From: Cryptomeria japonica
Lineage: Eukaryota > Streptophyta > Pinopsida > Cupressales > Cupressaceae
Length of the DNA: 64,000 nucleotides
Direction of reading: 5' to 3'
Assembly (NCBI RefSeq): GCF_030272615.1
Contig: NC_081411.1
Location: 181,622,977 to 181,686,976, forward strand
Shown here: positions 22,758 through 34,010 of the stretch, one piece after another
Numbering within the stretch: position 1 is the first letter of the stretch
How the letters are laid out: each line of letters opens with the position of its first letter
Translations under genes and position numbers: made by a program
The notes under the pieces: generated by a model
What the model saw: only the letters and a program-made list of their open reading frames with translations
The model's database searches: none
What the model was told of the DNA's origin: nothing

Positions 22758-24866
22758 GTGTTAGACATTGTGCTAGAATTTGATTGTCCAAAAGTTGTTT
22801 TGATAAGTGATCAATTGTCAATGTAAATGTGATAGCGCGATATGACACGAAAAGATGATTCAAGTGTTTAAAAGTTTGCAAGTTTTTCGATCTTCGGTTT
22901 TGGAGTAATGATGATGATTTGAAAAAGACCAAGTCCAATAGGAACGATATATCCTACAATGTGGGACAATATTATCCTGACCAACCATTTTAGTTTCATG
23001 ATAAAGGATGATATATCCTGATGAGAAACTATGTTTGAGTGATCAGTTTATCAAACAGGGTGATACTGCACTTTGAGATGTTTAGATCTTGAACTTGTTG
23101 AGGGTGAGCACTTGAAAATATTAAGGTGTTTATGTTCTAAAGTCTGATTTGATGGATAATAACTTGACCAAGCAAACAAAGGAGACAATCCAAGCACAAA
23201 GTGACATATAACCGAGTGTTTATGATTACTACAAATTGATAAAGCAGAAATGACATATCCAAAAAAGGCATACAGGACACAACTTTGGATTGGCAGAAAC
23301 AGAGGCTCGTACGATAGACTATATAGCCCCAAATGATAAAAGATACAAGGCCATATGACAAACTAGGATTTTCATGTAAAAAAGAAAAGGCTCGTACGAT
23401 AGACTATATAGCCCCAAACGACAAAAGATACAAGGCCATACGATAAACTAGGATTTTCATGTGCAAAAGAACAGGCTCGTATGACAAAAGTTTCTAATGC
23501 ATACGACTAAAGATTGATCTCATACGACAAATGACTAGTCATTACAACAAACTTTTATGAACCATACGACAAGATAAATGTTTCATACGACAAATAATAG
23601 AACATAGGTAAATGTGTTTGTTTGGTCAAATTTTGATCAATGAATTCTGATGTTTTGCTTATGTTTTTGAGTTTTTAGATGTATGATTTTTTGATTTAGG
23701 GATAAATACATAGAAAACATGTGATATGATAAGTGACCTCAAGCATGCTAAACCCTAAGAAAGTTGGCTAAGGAGAGAAAGCCTTTGCTTGCAAACTTAG
23801 GTACACACCCAATAGCTAATTAGAATACGGTCGCTGAGTCTCATGCAATGGATTTTGAACATCATATTATCCAACTCCAAATGCTAATGGGGGCATGATA
23901 TGGCAAGTGTCTTGGGAGAGCTACTATCTCTCTTGCACAAAGATTATTACCCTTTCGGAGGTGAATCAGGTAGCTTCTCATTTAATCGGAACTAGTAAGG
24001 GATCTGTTTGACTCGTCGGGGTATAATACTCAATTAAGAGGTCTCCCAGCCTTGAAAAACAAGGATTGATATACCCGAAGGTATGGAGGAGAGCTATTCC
24101 CAAGCACTTTCATTGACTTGATTTTCATCAAATCACATTTATTGTATAGTGGGTTGGATTACTTGGCATTAGCCGTTCCCACTTAGGTCGTTCCCCTCTC
24201 ACCGACCTTAATTGCTAAGAGTTATTAGCTCCTTGGGAGGGTAGACCCACTAAAGATATGCACTCATGAAAGTAAAAGATGAGTCTAGCTTTTTGATCAC
24301 CTAAGAAAGGTGAGAGCATACTCTCCTATCATCACAAACACAAAATACATGATTGTTCATTCCTTTAGAAAAAGACAAGTGTGCCTAGAAAGATTTAAGA
24401 AATACACAAAGTTTTGTTGAATCCTTTTTAGGCAACCTGCAAAATAGATCCATTAGTAATCATGATGTGTTTGGTTGAAATAAGTCTTTGGCTAGCGTAT
24501 CTTTGACAATCGTCCTACAAAACTAGTTGGGCTGTAAAAAAAGCTCATAAACAAACTAGGGTTAGCATTAATAATGATCAGATTAAAACTTGAAAACCCT
24601 AAAATGCAGTCTATTTAAGAAAAACAAAAGCAAAAAGTCATACGACATACTTTACCAGCTCATATGACAAAACTTTAGATCTCATGCGAAAAAAGAAACA
24701 GGTTCGTACGACAGAGAAATGAGCTTATACAAGTAAAGGAATATTTTCATGCCAACTCACAAACAAGTTCGTACGATCCAGCAAAGGAGCTCGTACGAGT
24801 TTCTAAACCAAACTCGGGCAGAGATGAGTGTTGATGAAGCTTGAGAGGCCAAAAATGATAATTTCG
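22758..24866 (-). mobile_element. 5' leader of element B with CpG motif arrays
   Basis: The leader between primer site and gag is about 2.1 kb and has no convincing coding frame. Motif arrays lie at 23325-23600 and 24640-24810. A 60-70 bp block containing CGTACGATAGACTATATAGC occurs twice (23310-23360 and 23393-23450). The middle (23930-24240) resembles parts of the leader of D in style (GGAACGAC-like and ATTCCCAAGCAC-like segments). Confidence 0.7.
23325..24810. repeat. Degenerate CpG motif array, core CATACGACAAA / TCGTACGA
   Basis: About fifteen to twenty copies of (T/C)C(A/G)TACGA(C/T)A occur in two clusters, 23325-23600 and 24640-24810, on both sides of a motif-free kilobase. On the minus (element sense) strand they read TTTGTCGTATG or TCGTACGAGC. 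TACG is changed to TATG or TACA in several copies. The palindrome TCGTACGA is the commonest core in the second cluster. Confidence 0.85.
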
Positions 24867-24884
24867 GCCCCACGGTGGGTGCCA
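24867..24884 (-). other. Primer-binding site of element B, tRNA-Lys type
   Basis: Minus-strand TGGCACCCACCGTGGGGC begins four bases after the LTR end. It matches the complement of the 3' end of plant tRNA-Lys (CUU) as I know it at 17 of 18 positions; the single change, G to A at the fifth base, is in a CpG. Confidence 0.8.
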
Positions 24885-24887
24885 AAA

Positions 24888-25856
24888 TGTCATACTTGTG
24901 AATCGTATACCTGCAGCTGCAACACAAAATACTCAATAGATCATTACAAGAATGGTTAGCAAATTTAAAACAAGTAAAGATAAAACCATGGCTAATCGAT
25001 CTATTGCCTCCTAATAAATCCGAGTGTGGATTTTCTCTCAGATATGGATAAGCAAATTCCAGTGACTTGAATACACGTAGACGAAGGATTTGAGATGATA
25101 ATGATGCATTTAAGATAGAAAATAGAATTATTAAGCTACATGATTCAACAATTATGCTAGAAAATAAGCTAGATCTAAGAATGCAATTGCGCATAATAAC
25201 AATGCTCAAATGATATGCTAAGAGATATTATGCCTATAGTAACAATGACTGAAATGCAAATGAGATGGGATGATTATTGCTCCAAAATGGGATCTATTTA
25301 TAGGATTTCCAAGGCCAGGGGTGAGGTGACAGGAATCAACGGTCAAGATTAAGTCTGAAGATATCAATGGTGAAATTGGAGGAGGTTGGAAAAGAGGTTG
25401 GATGAAAGGGAACATTTGTCATCTCTATGGTGACAAGTGTCAAGAGACTTCCAAGAAAGGGGACATGTGGCCCAAGAATGCCATGTGTCTCAAGGGCAGA
25501 GTATCCACACCATAGGAGGTTAGGAAAAGGAGGTTAGGAAAAGGAGGTTAGGATGCATGTGGGTAATTTGAATTTAGAAATTCAAATAAGACTAATTAAT
25601 TTTTAACAACTCATAAATTGATTTGTTTTAATTAATTAGGAGATTAGAAGAAATTATTTTGAATGGGGAAGAATTAATTAATCAAAGGGGATTATTGAAA
25701 TGAACCTATTAAATAAATCCTTAGATTTATTAATAAGTAGATGAAAAGGGAGAATTTAATCAAATTCTTGATAAATTCAATTAAATTGGGGAGGGAGATC
25801 AATTAAATAATTGCTTATTCAATTAATTATCTTCAAACCATTTTTAGATGTATACA
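24888..25856 (-). mobile_element. 5' LTR of Ty3/gypsy element B
   Basis: On the minus strand the LTR starts TGTATACATC at 25856 and ends TATGACA at 24888, followed by TTT and the primer site; length about 969 bp. It has AT-rich TTAATTAATT blocks in U3 and a TATAAATAG box at 25294-25302. Directly to the right, from about 25857, the sequence matches the leader of element D (62520 on), so B is joined to the leader of element C. The B 3' LTR is not present, so a target duplication cannot be checked. Confidence 0.8.
25294..25302 (-). promoter_or_regulatory. TATA box of element B LTR
   Basis: Minus-strand TATAAATAG, preceded by GAAATCC and followed by ATCCC, at the same relative place as in the other gypsy LTRs here. 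Confidence 0.65.
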
Positions 25857-26741
25857 CATACAACACAAATTTCTATCCAACATTTGACCAACAAAAACAT
25901 CAAAACAAAGAGCAAACAAGATATCAAATTATATGACCATCCTTCAAATCTTGAGAAAAAAGGAATCTTCATCAACATGTCAATTTGAAGAAAAGACCAT
26001 TGAGTTCAAAATCTTTCATCAAAAGAAGGAAATCTTTCTATCTCAATAGACAAATTTTTAACTCACACAGAGCCTTCTTGCGTCATATACGTCTTTATCT
26101 TCAAGGAAAATCCAACAAGTTTGATAAAGAGTCTCTTAACAACAGAGATTTTACTAAGTATAGAGCTTTGAGTTATCACAAAACAAAGGAGGCAAAATCA
26201 ACCTTGCTTTCTTTCCAAACATCTGCATTACATATAACATAGCTTGAGAAGAACCACCAACCCCTGAGTGAGAGGAAGAAGAAGAAGTCCCATTTGTTAC
26301 ACAAAGTTTTTATTGAGGTCCATATTCTATCCACTCTCACATTCATACGTCATCAATCCATTCAACTCTCAAAACATAAAAAGGTCTTGTCCTAATTTCT
26401 TTTTAGATATTGCTTAAATCAAAACAACACATCACTTTTTAGAGTGTCTCTACATCTAGGATAAATCATCCTAAGAGGCATTTCTATGGAGGTTAAAACT
26501 AGTCTATGAGTTCATCCTCTCATTCCTAGGTAGCTTGGTTTGTAACACATTTCAAACCTTTCTATACCTTATCACATCAACATTGTTGACAACACAAAGA
26601 TAAATGCATAAAATAAATTTGATAACTTCAAACCTTCAGTGTTAGAGATCCATCTTTTAAACACTTCACAAAACATTTATCTCTCATTCCATCACCAACT
26701 CATAATCACTTTCACAAAATCTCAAAAACTTGCAAGACAAA
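25857..26741 (+). mobile_element. Partial 5' leader of Ty3/gypsy element C
   Basis: The segment aligns along its length with 62520-63441 of element D: CATCCAACAT-like start, the block encoding a conserved frame (next entry), TTGTTACACAAAG, TTTTTAGATATTGCTT, CATCTAGGATAA and GGTTAAAACTAGT all recur in order. The upstream leader, primer site and 5' LTR of C are missing because the B LTR begins at 25856. Confidence 0.75.
25985..26242 (+). CDS. Leader ORF of element C, conserved with element D
   Basis: An 86-codon frame, basic and Arg/Tyr/Leu-rich, lying 500 bp before gag. The peptide RPLSSK-hIKRRK-FYLNRQIF, the block IRLYLQGK, and YRALSYHK are shared with the 185-codon frame at 62422-62979 of element D. 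No known domain is recognised. It could be a small accessory protein, an upstream ORF affecting gag translation, or a chance frame kept open between two related leaders. Only a codon-level comparison of many copies can decide. Confidence 0.35.
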   Translation: MKKRPLSSKSFIKRRKSFYLNRQIFNSHRAFLRHIRLYLQGKSNKFDKESLNNRDFTKYRALSYHKTKEAKSTLLSFQTSALHIT

Positions 26742-28785
26742 ATGGCTCACACCATATCAAAAACTAGACAACTAGAGATCAAAGAAGAGGAGGACAAAAA
26801 CCTCAATGCCTTTCAATAAGCCATTGAAGGAGGTCCAAATGATGAAGATCCTAGTACCCCAACTCCTGAAGCAATAGAAAGAGCACAACACAACCCCAGA
26901 TTCTATCAACTTTTTGATGAAATCCTTAAAAACAACGCAGATGCTCATTTTTTGAGACTTGCTCAAGAGGGAGCTAAACTACCCTCTGATTTTGATACTG
27001 CACAAATATGTCAAACATCAGAAAACCATAGCCATAATGAGGTTGGAAGAGGTAGAGATTACTTCCGATATTACCTTAATCAAGGAAACCTCCCACCTCC
27101 TCCTAACAAAATAGACATGTTGAGGCAACAAGTCGAGAATCTCGCCCAACAACTCCAAAGTGGTGTGAAGACTACCCAGTTTTCACTTAGTGATATTTGT
27201 CCCTATCCCTTTGATAGGAACCTACATATGCCACCTTTTCCATGAGGGTTTGAAACACCTAAGTTTGAAAAGTATCAGGGAAAAGGAGACCCTAGGGATG
27301 ATGTCCGGGAATTTCACTCAGCTTGCCTTAAAGTGGCATATGAAGACACATATCTAATGCGCCTCTTTCCTCAGAGTTTGGGGGCAACAACCACGCAATG
27401 GTTTTCCCAATTACCAAGCGACATTAGGACATTCGAGGAACTAGTCCAAAAGTTCATCGTGCATTATTCACACAGCATAGAACGCGATGTTACCATGAAA
27501 GATTTGTGAAATACCAAACAAAATCCAGGGGAGCTATTTTCAGCTTTCCTACAATGGTGGAGACAACTGTCTAGTAGACGTTCTCTTCATCTACCTAAAC
27601 GAGAGCTAGTGGAAATATTTATTTCCAACTTGAACGATGAAATGGAATTCCACCTAGACATGAAGGGCACAGAGTCCTTTGAAGACATGTTCACCCAGTG
27701 ATTAAAATGTGAATGGGCCCTTATCAAAAAGGGACTTATCAAGATATACAATGACCCAAAAGATGGCCCTCGATCGTGTTTTAGCAGTGATAAACCTAAC
27801 TTCTGGAATAAGAACAAAAACATCATCAATGATGGGGTCATAGATGCAAGGACCATAAAGAGTGCACAACCTGTGGTCAGATTTGCATGGAAAAATCCCC
27901 CTCCTAAAAACAACACCATTGCTCCTCCACAAAATCAAGGTCGCAATGCACCACAAGAGGAACCAAGACAACGACAAAAAAAATTATAAACCAAAACATG
28001 CATACACACCCTTAGGGAAACCCATCAAAATGGTATTGCATCAATTGGTCTCTTCAAATCTAGTGACCTTACCAAAGATATCTAACTATGAACCTTAGGT
28101 CAAACCTCCATGGTGGAAAGATAATGAACATTGTGAATTCCACCAAGAGAAAGGACATAAAAAAAGTAACTGCCATAGACTGAAAGATCTTGTTCAAGAT
28201 CTTATTGACCGAGGAGAAATTGAAATCGAAGGACACGACCCAAAAAACTCAAATGATGATCATCTCATGTTCAAAAATTTGCTTTCATCTCATGATCAAA
28301 GGGGTCCTTCCACCTTAGGGAGAAACACAAATACAACTAATTATACGCGAGCTACCTATAAATATACCATGAATCACCTATATGATGCCAATGAACAAAT
28401 TGCAACCCTCACCATCAAAGATCCGAGCCCTATCTACAATGTTGTTACATGTCATAGCAAGATCACTATTAAAGAATCTCCACAAGGAACAACATCCATC
28501 CCCAAGCAGTATAACCTTGTGGAACAATTTGACAAAACACCTGCACTCATCTCCATACTAGAGCTCTTACACCTATCTCCATCCCACAAAAATATCTTGG
28601 ACCAAGCTCTCCAAGAAGTGTCAACCCCTGCCAACCTTAATACAGATCAATTTCAAGCTATGGTTGGTAATCTGAGGTCATCAGCATGTCTCACTTTCTT
28701 TGAAAGCGACAATACATCCTTCCAACAACCTCATAACACCTCACTCCATATTGAAGGATTTGTGAACCAACATAGGATCAAGTGA
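26742..28785 (+). pseudogene. gag of Ty3/gypsy element C
   Basis: The frame starts ATGGCTCACACC at 26742 (MAHTISKTRQLEIKEEE) and is stopped at 26818. It continues with ALRLAQEGAKLPSDFD-like sequence at 26952-27245, ICPYPFDRNLHMPPFP, then the capsid core TQWFSQLPSDIRTFEELVQK at about 27400 and FISNLNDEMEFHLDMKG at about 27620. Stops occur at 27243, 27508 and 27700, with a frameshift near 27990. The knuckle CEFHQEKGHKKSNC is intact at about 28135. The last frame, 28267-28785, is the conserved C-terminal third that leads to protease (LVEQFDKTPALISILELL). About 670 residues are represented. Confidence 0.88.
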
Positions 28786-30880
28786 GTCTTGATTGATAAT
28801 AGCGTCAGTCTGAATACATGTATATTACAGTTGGTCACAACATTGGGATATGCAATAGAATCAGTGGACCCCTGCAAAAAGATAGCCATAAAAGCCTATG
28901 ATGATGCAAAGCATTCTTCCAAAGGAGCATTTGTGTTACCAATTCGAGTGGGCCCAGTGGTGAAGCACATCATCTGTCAAGTTCTGGACCTTCCTCTGCC
29001 ATATAATATCTTTTTAGGAAGACCTTGGATACACGCCATGCAGGCCGTTCCATCCACCTATCATCAGTTTATCAAGTTTCCCCATAATGGTGTAGAAATC
29101 ACAATCCTGGGTGATGCAAATCCATTTGCATATTGTAACAATATTAACCATCAACTAGAGATCACCATTCCTAACAACAGAGAAGCCACCTCATGCACAT
29201 CATATGTTAGTCAAGCCTCTCTTTCTAGTTCAATCACCCCTATACCAAAGCAAGAGAAGTTGAAAATGAAAATGGCTGAGGAAGGTCCTAGGGAATATAA
29301 TCTAAGCCAACTCTTTTGTGTTGGGAAATTACCCTTTTCTCATAGAACTTATGGCAAGCCTTAGAGGTTACGTCAACCACCACTGGTCAAGCCAACATGC
29401 ACTCTGGCAAAATTCATCCCTGGAAAAAGTCAGGAAGAGGAGACCAAAGATGAGGACCTAACAGAATGGATCTACAAAGACCCTATCAAAGACATCCCAT
29501 AGGATAAACTACCCAATGATAAATATGGCAAAGGTCTTATTATCATGCAGCGAATGGGCTATGATGGCTAGAGTGTTTTGGGACCTTCCAAGAAAGGATG
29601 AAATGAGCCCTTATAACCAGAATTAAAACCCAAAGATAACACTGGATTAGGTTTTGAAAAGGAATCTCTTCCTAAGCTCAAATTCAAAGGAAAACCCAAC
29701 AAACCTCTATATCAACCTAATACTCTAAAGAGGCCACCCTTGATTATATCGGCAGCACCAAGAACAACACCAACTTCCCCAACAAGGCTGAGAATTCTAT
29801 CAGTAGCATCCACAACACCACTCACACTGCTAAAAATACCTGTAAAACCCATAATCCCACTAGCAACACCAATCATCCTACCAATCCAACCAACAACCCC
29901 ATCAGCAACAACAACCACATCAACAACACCATTAGTAGTATTCTGTACCCCCAACAGCATCAACAGAACTGGTAAACCAATCAGCAATATCAGTGACACC
30001 CACAATACCAACAATTCCATCACCAACAGTACATTAGCCGATCACAACTACAGTGTTCAACTCAAAAGATATCCCGGTTTGGTATAGTAATCGAATACTA
30101 GAAAGTGACTCAGAGACTGACTCACATGGGTGGGAATTTTATTCTGTACATCTTAATACTTCAGATGAGGAAGACGGATCACCACCTCCACCTCGCAAAG
30201 AAATCCCTATTTACGGAGAGGCATAGATTAAAACCTCTTGGGTTCTTGAACTGGAAACACCTTCCATAGACCCTACATCACATCCTACGCCCGATTCTGA
30301 TAGGGAGAGTACCATCAATGACCTTCACCATAGTGTCTTAACCCTCACTGACACATCCCATGAACTTAACTTGATCGATGAGGTAATGCCCATTATCCAT
30401 CGTGAACTCATCGAATGGAACCAACCTAATCCTCCATGTCTTGACCAATTCCAAAATGATTAGGCGATCATTGAATTTTTGGAACTATGGGATAACATAC
30501 CAAGCAGGGATCACAAAGCTGGATTTACCATCGAACTTGATAGTGCAACATACATTGGGGTGGATGCCAAAGTTTTCAACTGCAAAAATATCACAATAAA
30601 ACATGGATCCTCCAGTGAAAACTACACTGTGGCATTGTTTGATCACAAAAAAGTAAAAAGAAAGAACGTATCCAACGGTGAAAACCTCTCTGAGGCACCT
30701 ATGGATGAAAGGTTTGACATCCTCCCCTCTAGTACAAATTAGGAGAGATCGACAATCCTAATCAAGGAAATAAAAGAATTCAATGTGGGGACCCCTGAGA
30801 CTCCTCACCAAATACATTTGGCATCTCTACTCAATCCAGAGGAACAACCAAAATTTATAGAATTCTTCAAGAAGCATCAA
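28786..30880 (+). pseudogene. Protease, G-patch-like segment and linker of element C
   Basis: Protease begins with VLIDNSVSLNTCIL at 28786. The first Gly of the DGG motif is replaced by Asn and the second by Ser, so catalytic geometry is doubtful. ILGRPWIHAMQAVPSTYHQ-like sequence at 29010-29070 is well kept. MQRMGYDG-SVLGPSKKG at about 29550 and LGFEKES form the G-patch-like block. A Thr/Pro/Asn-rich low-complexity stretch (CCAACAACACC-like) fills 29740-30060 and is absent from A and B. The acidic linker (30100-30880) includes NVSNGENLSEAP. There are stops at 28783, 29362, 29501, 29570, 30089 and 30740. Confidence 0.82.
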
Positions 30881-31790
30881 ATCAACTTCACATGGTCTTA
30901 CGCAGACATGCCTAGCCTGATTTGGTCATGCATCACCTAACCGTGGCAAAAGGAGATAAACTGGTAAAACAAAAGCTCAAAAAGATGCACCCACAGATTG
31001 TTGCACTTGTCAAAGAAGAACTCAAAAAGCTCTTAGATGTAGGTTTCATCCGACCAATCGATTATGTTGATTGGATCTCCAATATAATACCTATTGGTAA
31101 ACCAAATGGGGGCATCCGTATCTATATCGATTTCAAAGATCTAAATAAGGCATGTCCTAAGCATGACTTCCCCCTACCAAACATCAACATGATTGTGGAC
31201 CTAATGATGGGACATGCCATGCTTTCTCTTATGGATAGCTTTTCAGGGCACAACCAAATAAAGATCACCCCAGAAGATCAACATAAAACTGCCTTCACAT
31301 GCCCATGGGGAACATACTATTGGAATGTGATGCCTTTTGGTCTAAAGAATGTAGGGGTGACCTATCAAAGAGATATGACCACCCTCTTTCATGATATGAT
31401 GCATACCATAATGGAGGATTATGTTGATGACTTACTGGCAAAATCATTAACAAGAGAAGGTCATCTTGCCATATTAGATAAAATCTTTGACAGACTAGTA
31501 CAATATCATGTTCGACTCAATCCAAAGAAATGTGTCTTTGGAGTAACCTCAGGGAAGCTTCTAGGGTACATTGTCTCAAGCAAAGGCATTGAAGTAGATT
31601 TGGCAAAATTCAAAGCAATCATGGACATGCCACCTCCCAAGAACATTAGTTAATTAAGGACACTACAAGGGCACCTACAATCAATTTAGAGATTCATTGC
31701 ACAACTGGTAGACAAGTGTCATCCCTTCACGCATCTATTACATAAAAATATCCGCTTTCAATGGGATACAAAGTGCCAGCAAGCATTCCA
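30881..31790 (+). pseudogene. Reverse transcriptase region of element C
   Basis: After FKKHQINFTWSYADMP a one-base shift at about 30910 enters a 243-codon frame: VKQKLKKMHPQIVALVKEEL, LLDVGFIRPIDYVDWISNI, IYIDFKDLNKACPKHDFPL, LMDSFSGHNQIKITPEDQ, the intact active site IMEDYVDDLLAKS at about 31410-31450, and LLGYIVSSKGIEVDLAK. Two stops (31651 and 31687) follow in the thumb. The palm is nearly complete, so this is the longest continuous RT frame in the window. Confidence 0.9.
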
Positions 31791-32912
31791 AATGCTTAAA
31801 GATTACCCGATGAATACACCGTTGCTAATCCCACTAGATCCAAGTAGACCTGTATTACTATATATTTCAGCTACTAATACAACATTAGGAGTACTACTAG
31901 CACAACACAATGCAAAAGGGAAAGAGTGTGTAATTTACTACATCTCTCGCACACTCGTCAACTATGAACTCAATTACACACCTATTGAGCGAGCTTGCCT
32001 AGCAGTTATCTTGGTAGCCACAAACTGAGGCACTACATGTTGACACATAAAGCACAACTCATTGCCAAGATTGATCCACTAAAGTACCTACTCAAGAAAG
32101 CAACATTGATAGGCCGCTTAACCAAATGGGTGATGATTTTGAGTGAATTTGATATTGAGTATGTGGACCGTAAGGCTATCCAGGTCCAAGCTATTGTAGA
32201 TTCATTGGCCGATGCACCGCTAAAAGGTGATCATCCTCTTGTTTCTAACTTCCCAGATGAAGAGATCTTCATGATCACAATAGCACAACCTTGGAAGTTA
32301 TACTTTGATGTCTCATATACTAGACATGGCTCGGGGGCAGACATTCTATTTATCACACCTCAAGGTGACAGTATCCCGAAGTCTTACAGGCTAAATTTTC
32401 CATGTACAAACAACATAGCAGAATATGAGGCCTTGATCACAGGACTCAGACTAACCATACAATGGAAACTGAAAGAGGTACAGGTATATGGCGACTCCCA
32501 ACTGGTCATCCGAAAAGTCACAGATGAATATCAAAACAAGGATGATAAGATTATGTTGTACAAACAAATGGTGGACAGTGTAAAAGCATCATTTACAACT
32601 ATCACCTTTGAGCAGATACCCAGAGATCATAATCAAGCTGCTGACACCATGGCTACAATTGCATCTCTCTTAGATCTTCCACATAATTCAACATGCTACA
32701 AGTTCTTGGTATTTCAGCTTTGGAATCCCTCTTATGATATCCCTAAATCCGAGATGATATGTCACCTTACCTATTCTGATTCCCCATGGTACGGTGAGTT
32801 CTACACCTACCTATGTGGTCACACACTTCCTCCTAACCAATCGAATAACCAATGCAAAACCTTCATCCTACAAACCACTCGATACACTATCATCGCTAAA
32901 ACCCTATACTGA
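31791..32912 (+). pseudogene. RT tether and RNase H of element C
   Basis: The tether VLLYISATNTTLGVLLAQ sits at about 31850. A frameshift near 32025 enters a 305-codon frame with the connection KWVMILSEFDIEYVDRKAIQ and RNase H. In RNase H the first motif reads LYFDVSYTRHGSG (Gly to Val after the catalytic Asp); NNIAEYEALITGL and VYGDSQLVIRKV carry the Glu and second Asp. IPRDHNQAADTMATIASL follows. The frame stays open to 32912, past the end of the domain. Confidence 0.87.
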
Positions 32913-34010
32913 CACAGTCTTGATGGTACTCTCCTTCGATGTTTGGAATAGGATGAGACAACAAAGGCCTTGGAAGAGGTACATGAAGGAATTTATGGGA
33001 CTCACTCAAGCGGTCCTTCCTTAGCAAAGAAGATCATGCGCTCTAGATACTATTGGCCATCCATGAAAAAGGACTCCTACTATTTTATCAGAAAATGCAA
33101 GAATTGCCAAGTTCACAGAGACTTGATACATGCACCAACACAGGAATTGCAACCAATCACAACACCATGGCCCCTTTGTCAATGGGGACTTTTCCTTGTG
33201 GGTAAAATTCATCCATCTTCATCTAACAGCCACAAATTTATCATTACCACCATTGAATACTTCACAAAGTGGATCAAAGCTGTTCCACTTACCCAAGTCA
33301 CAGGCAAGCAGATCGCCTCATTCATCCTTATTTACATCATCAGCTAGTATGGTGTACCCATGTCCATCATCACAGATAATGGACTTTCTTTCAAAAATTA
33401 GGATGTCCGTGAGCTCTGTGAGAAGTTTCACATCCAACACCGCTTTTGCACTCCCTATTACCCACAAGGAAATGGTCAGGCTAAAGCATCAAATGAGAAC
33501 ATATTGAGAATCCTCAAGAAGACAGTCAATGATGTTGGCCGTGATTGGCACGTTCAATTGAATCCAACACTATGAGCATATCGAACTAGCATTCAAACCC
33601 CTACAGGCGCAACTCCCTACTCACTGGTCTATGGACCAGAATCCATCCTTCCTATTGAGGTTGAGATACCATCTCTACGGGTTTCCTTGCATAATATGAT
33701 AGATGATGATTCATATCGAGTCTCCCATCTTCAAGACTTGGAACTACTTGATGAAAGGCGACAAGCTGCATACAACCACCTCAAGGCCTATCAGCAACAC
33801 ATGAGCAGAATCTATAATCATCGAGTTAAACCTCATACATTTGAGGTAGGTGATCTTGTTCTTAGGGAAAGTTTGAATCAAATTGGCTAGGTCCATATGT
33901 TATCACTGCTGTATTTGGGTCCGGGGCATATCAGTTGGCTACTTCAGAAGGAGAACCGCTAGCAGATCCGATCAACAACATGCACCTCAAACGGTTTCAT
34001 ACATAACCTG
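32913..34010 (+). pseudogene. Integrase of element C (two catalytic residues replaced)
   Basis: Overlapping frames give the HHCC module (VHEGIYGTHSSGPSLAKK, CKNCQVHRD). In the core, the first Asp is replaced by Phe (WGLFLVGKI; A has GLDLVGKI), the second remains (SIITDNGLSFKN) and the Glu is replaced by Lys (GQAKASNEN). Stops at 33345, 33400 and 33572 break it. The C-terminal part has LGPYVI and FGSGAYQLATSEGEPLADP, a GPY/F-like module, after a frameshift at about 33880. Even a frame-repaired copy would lack the triad. Confidence 0.87.
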
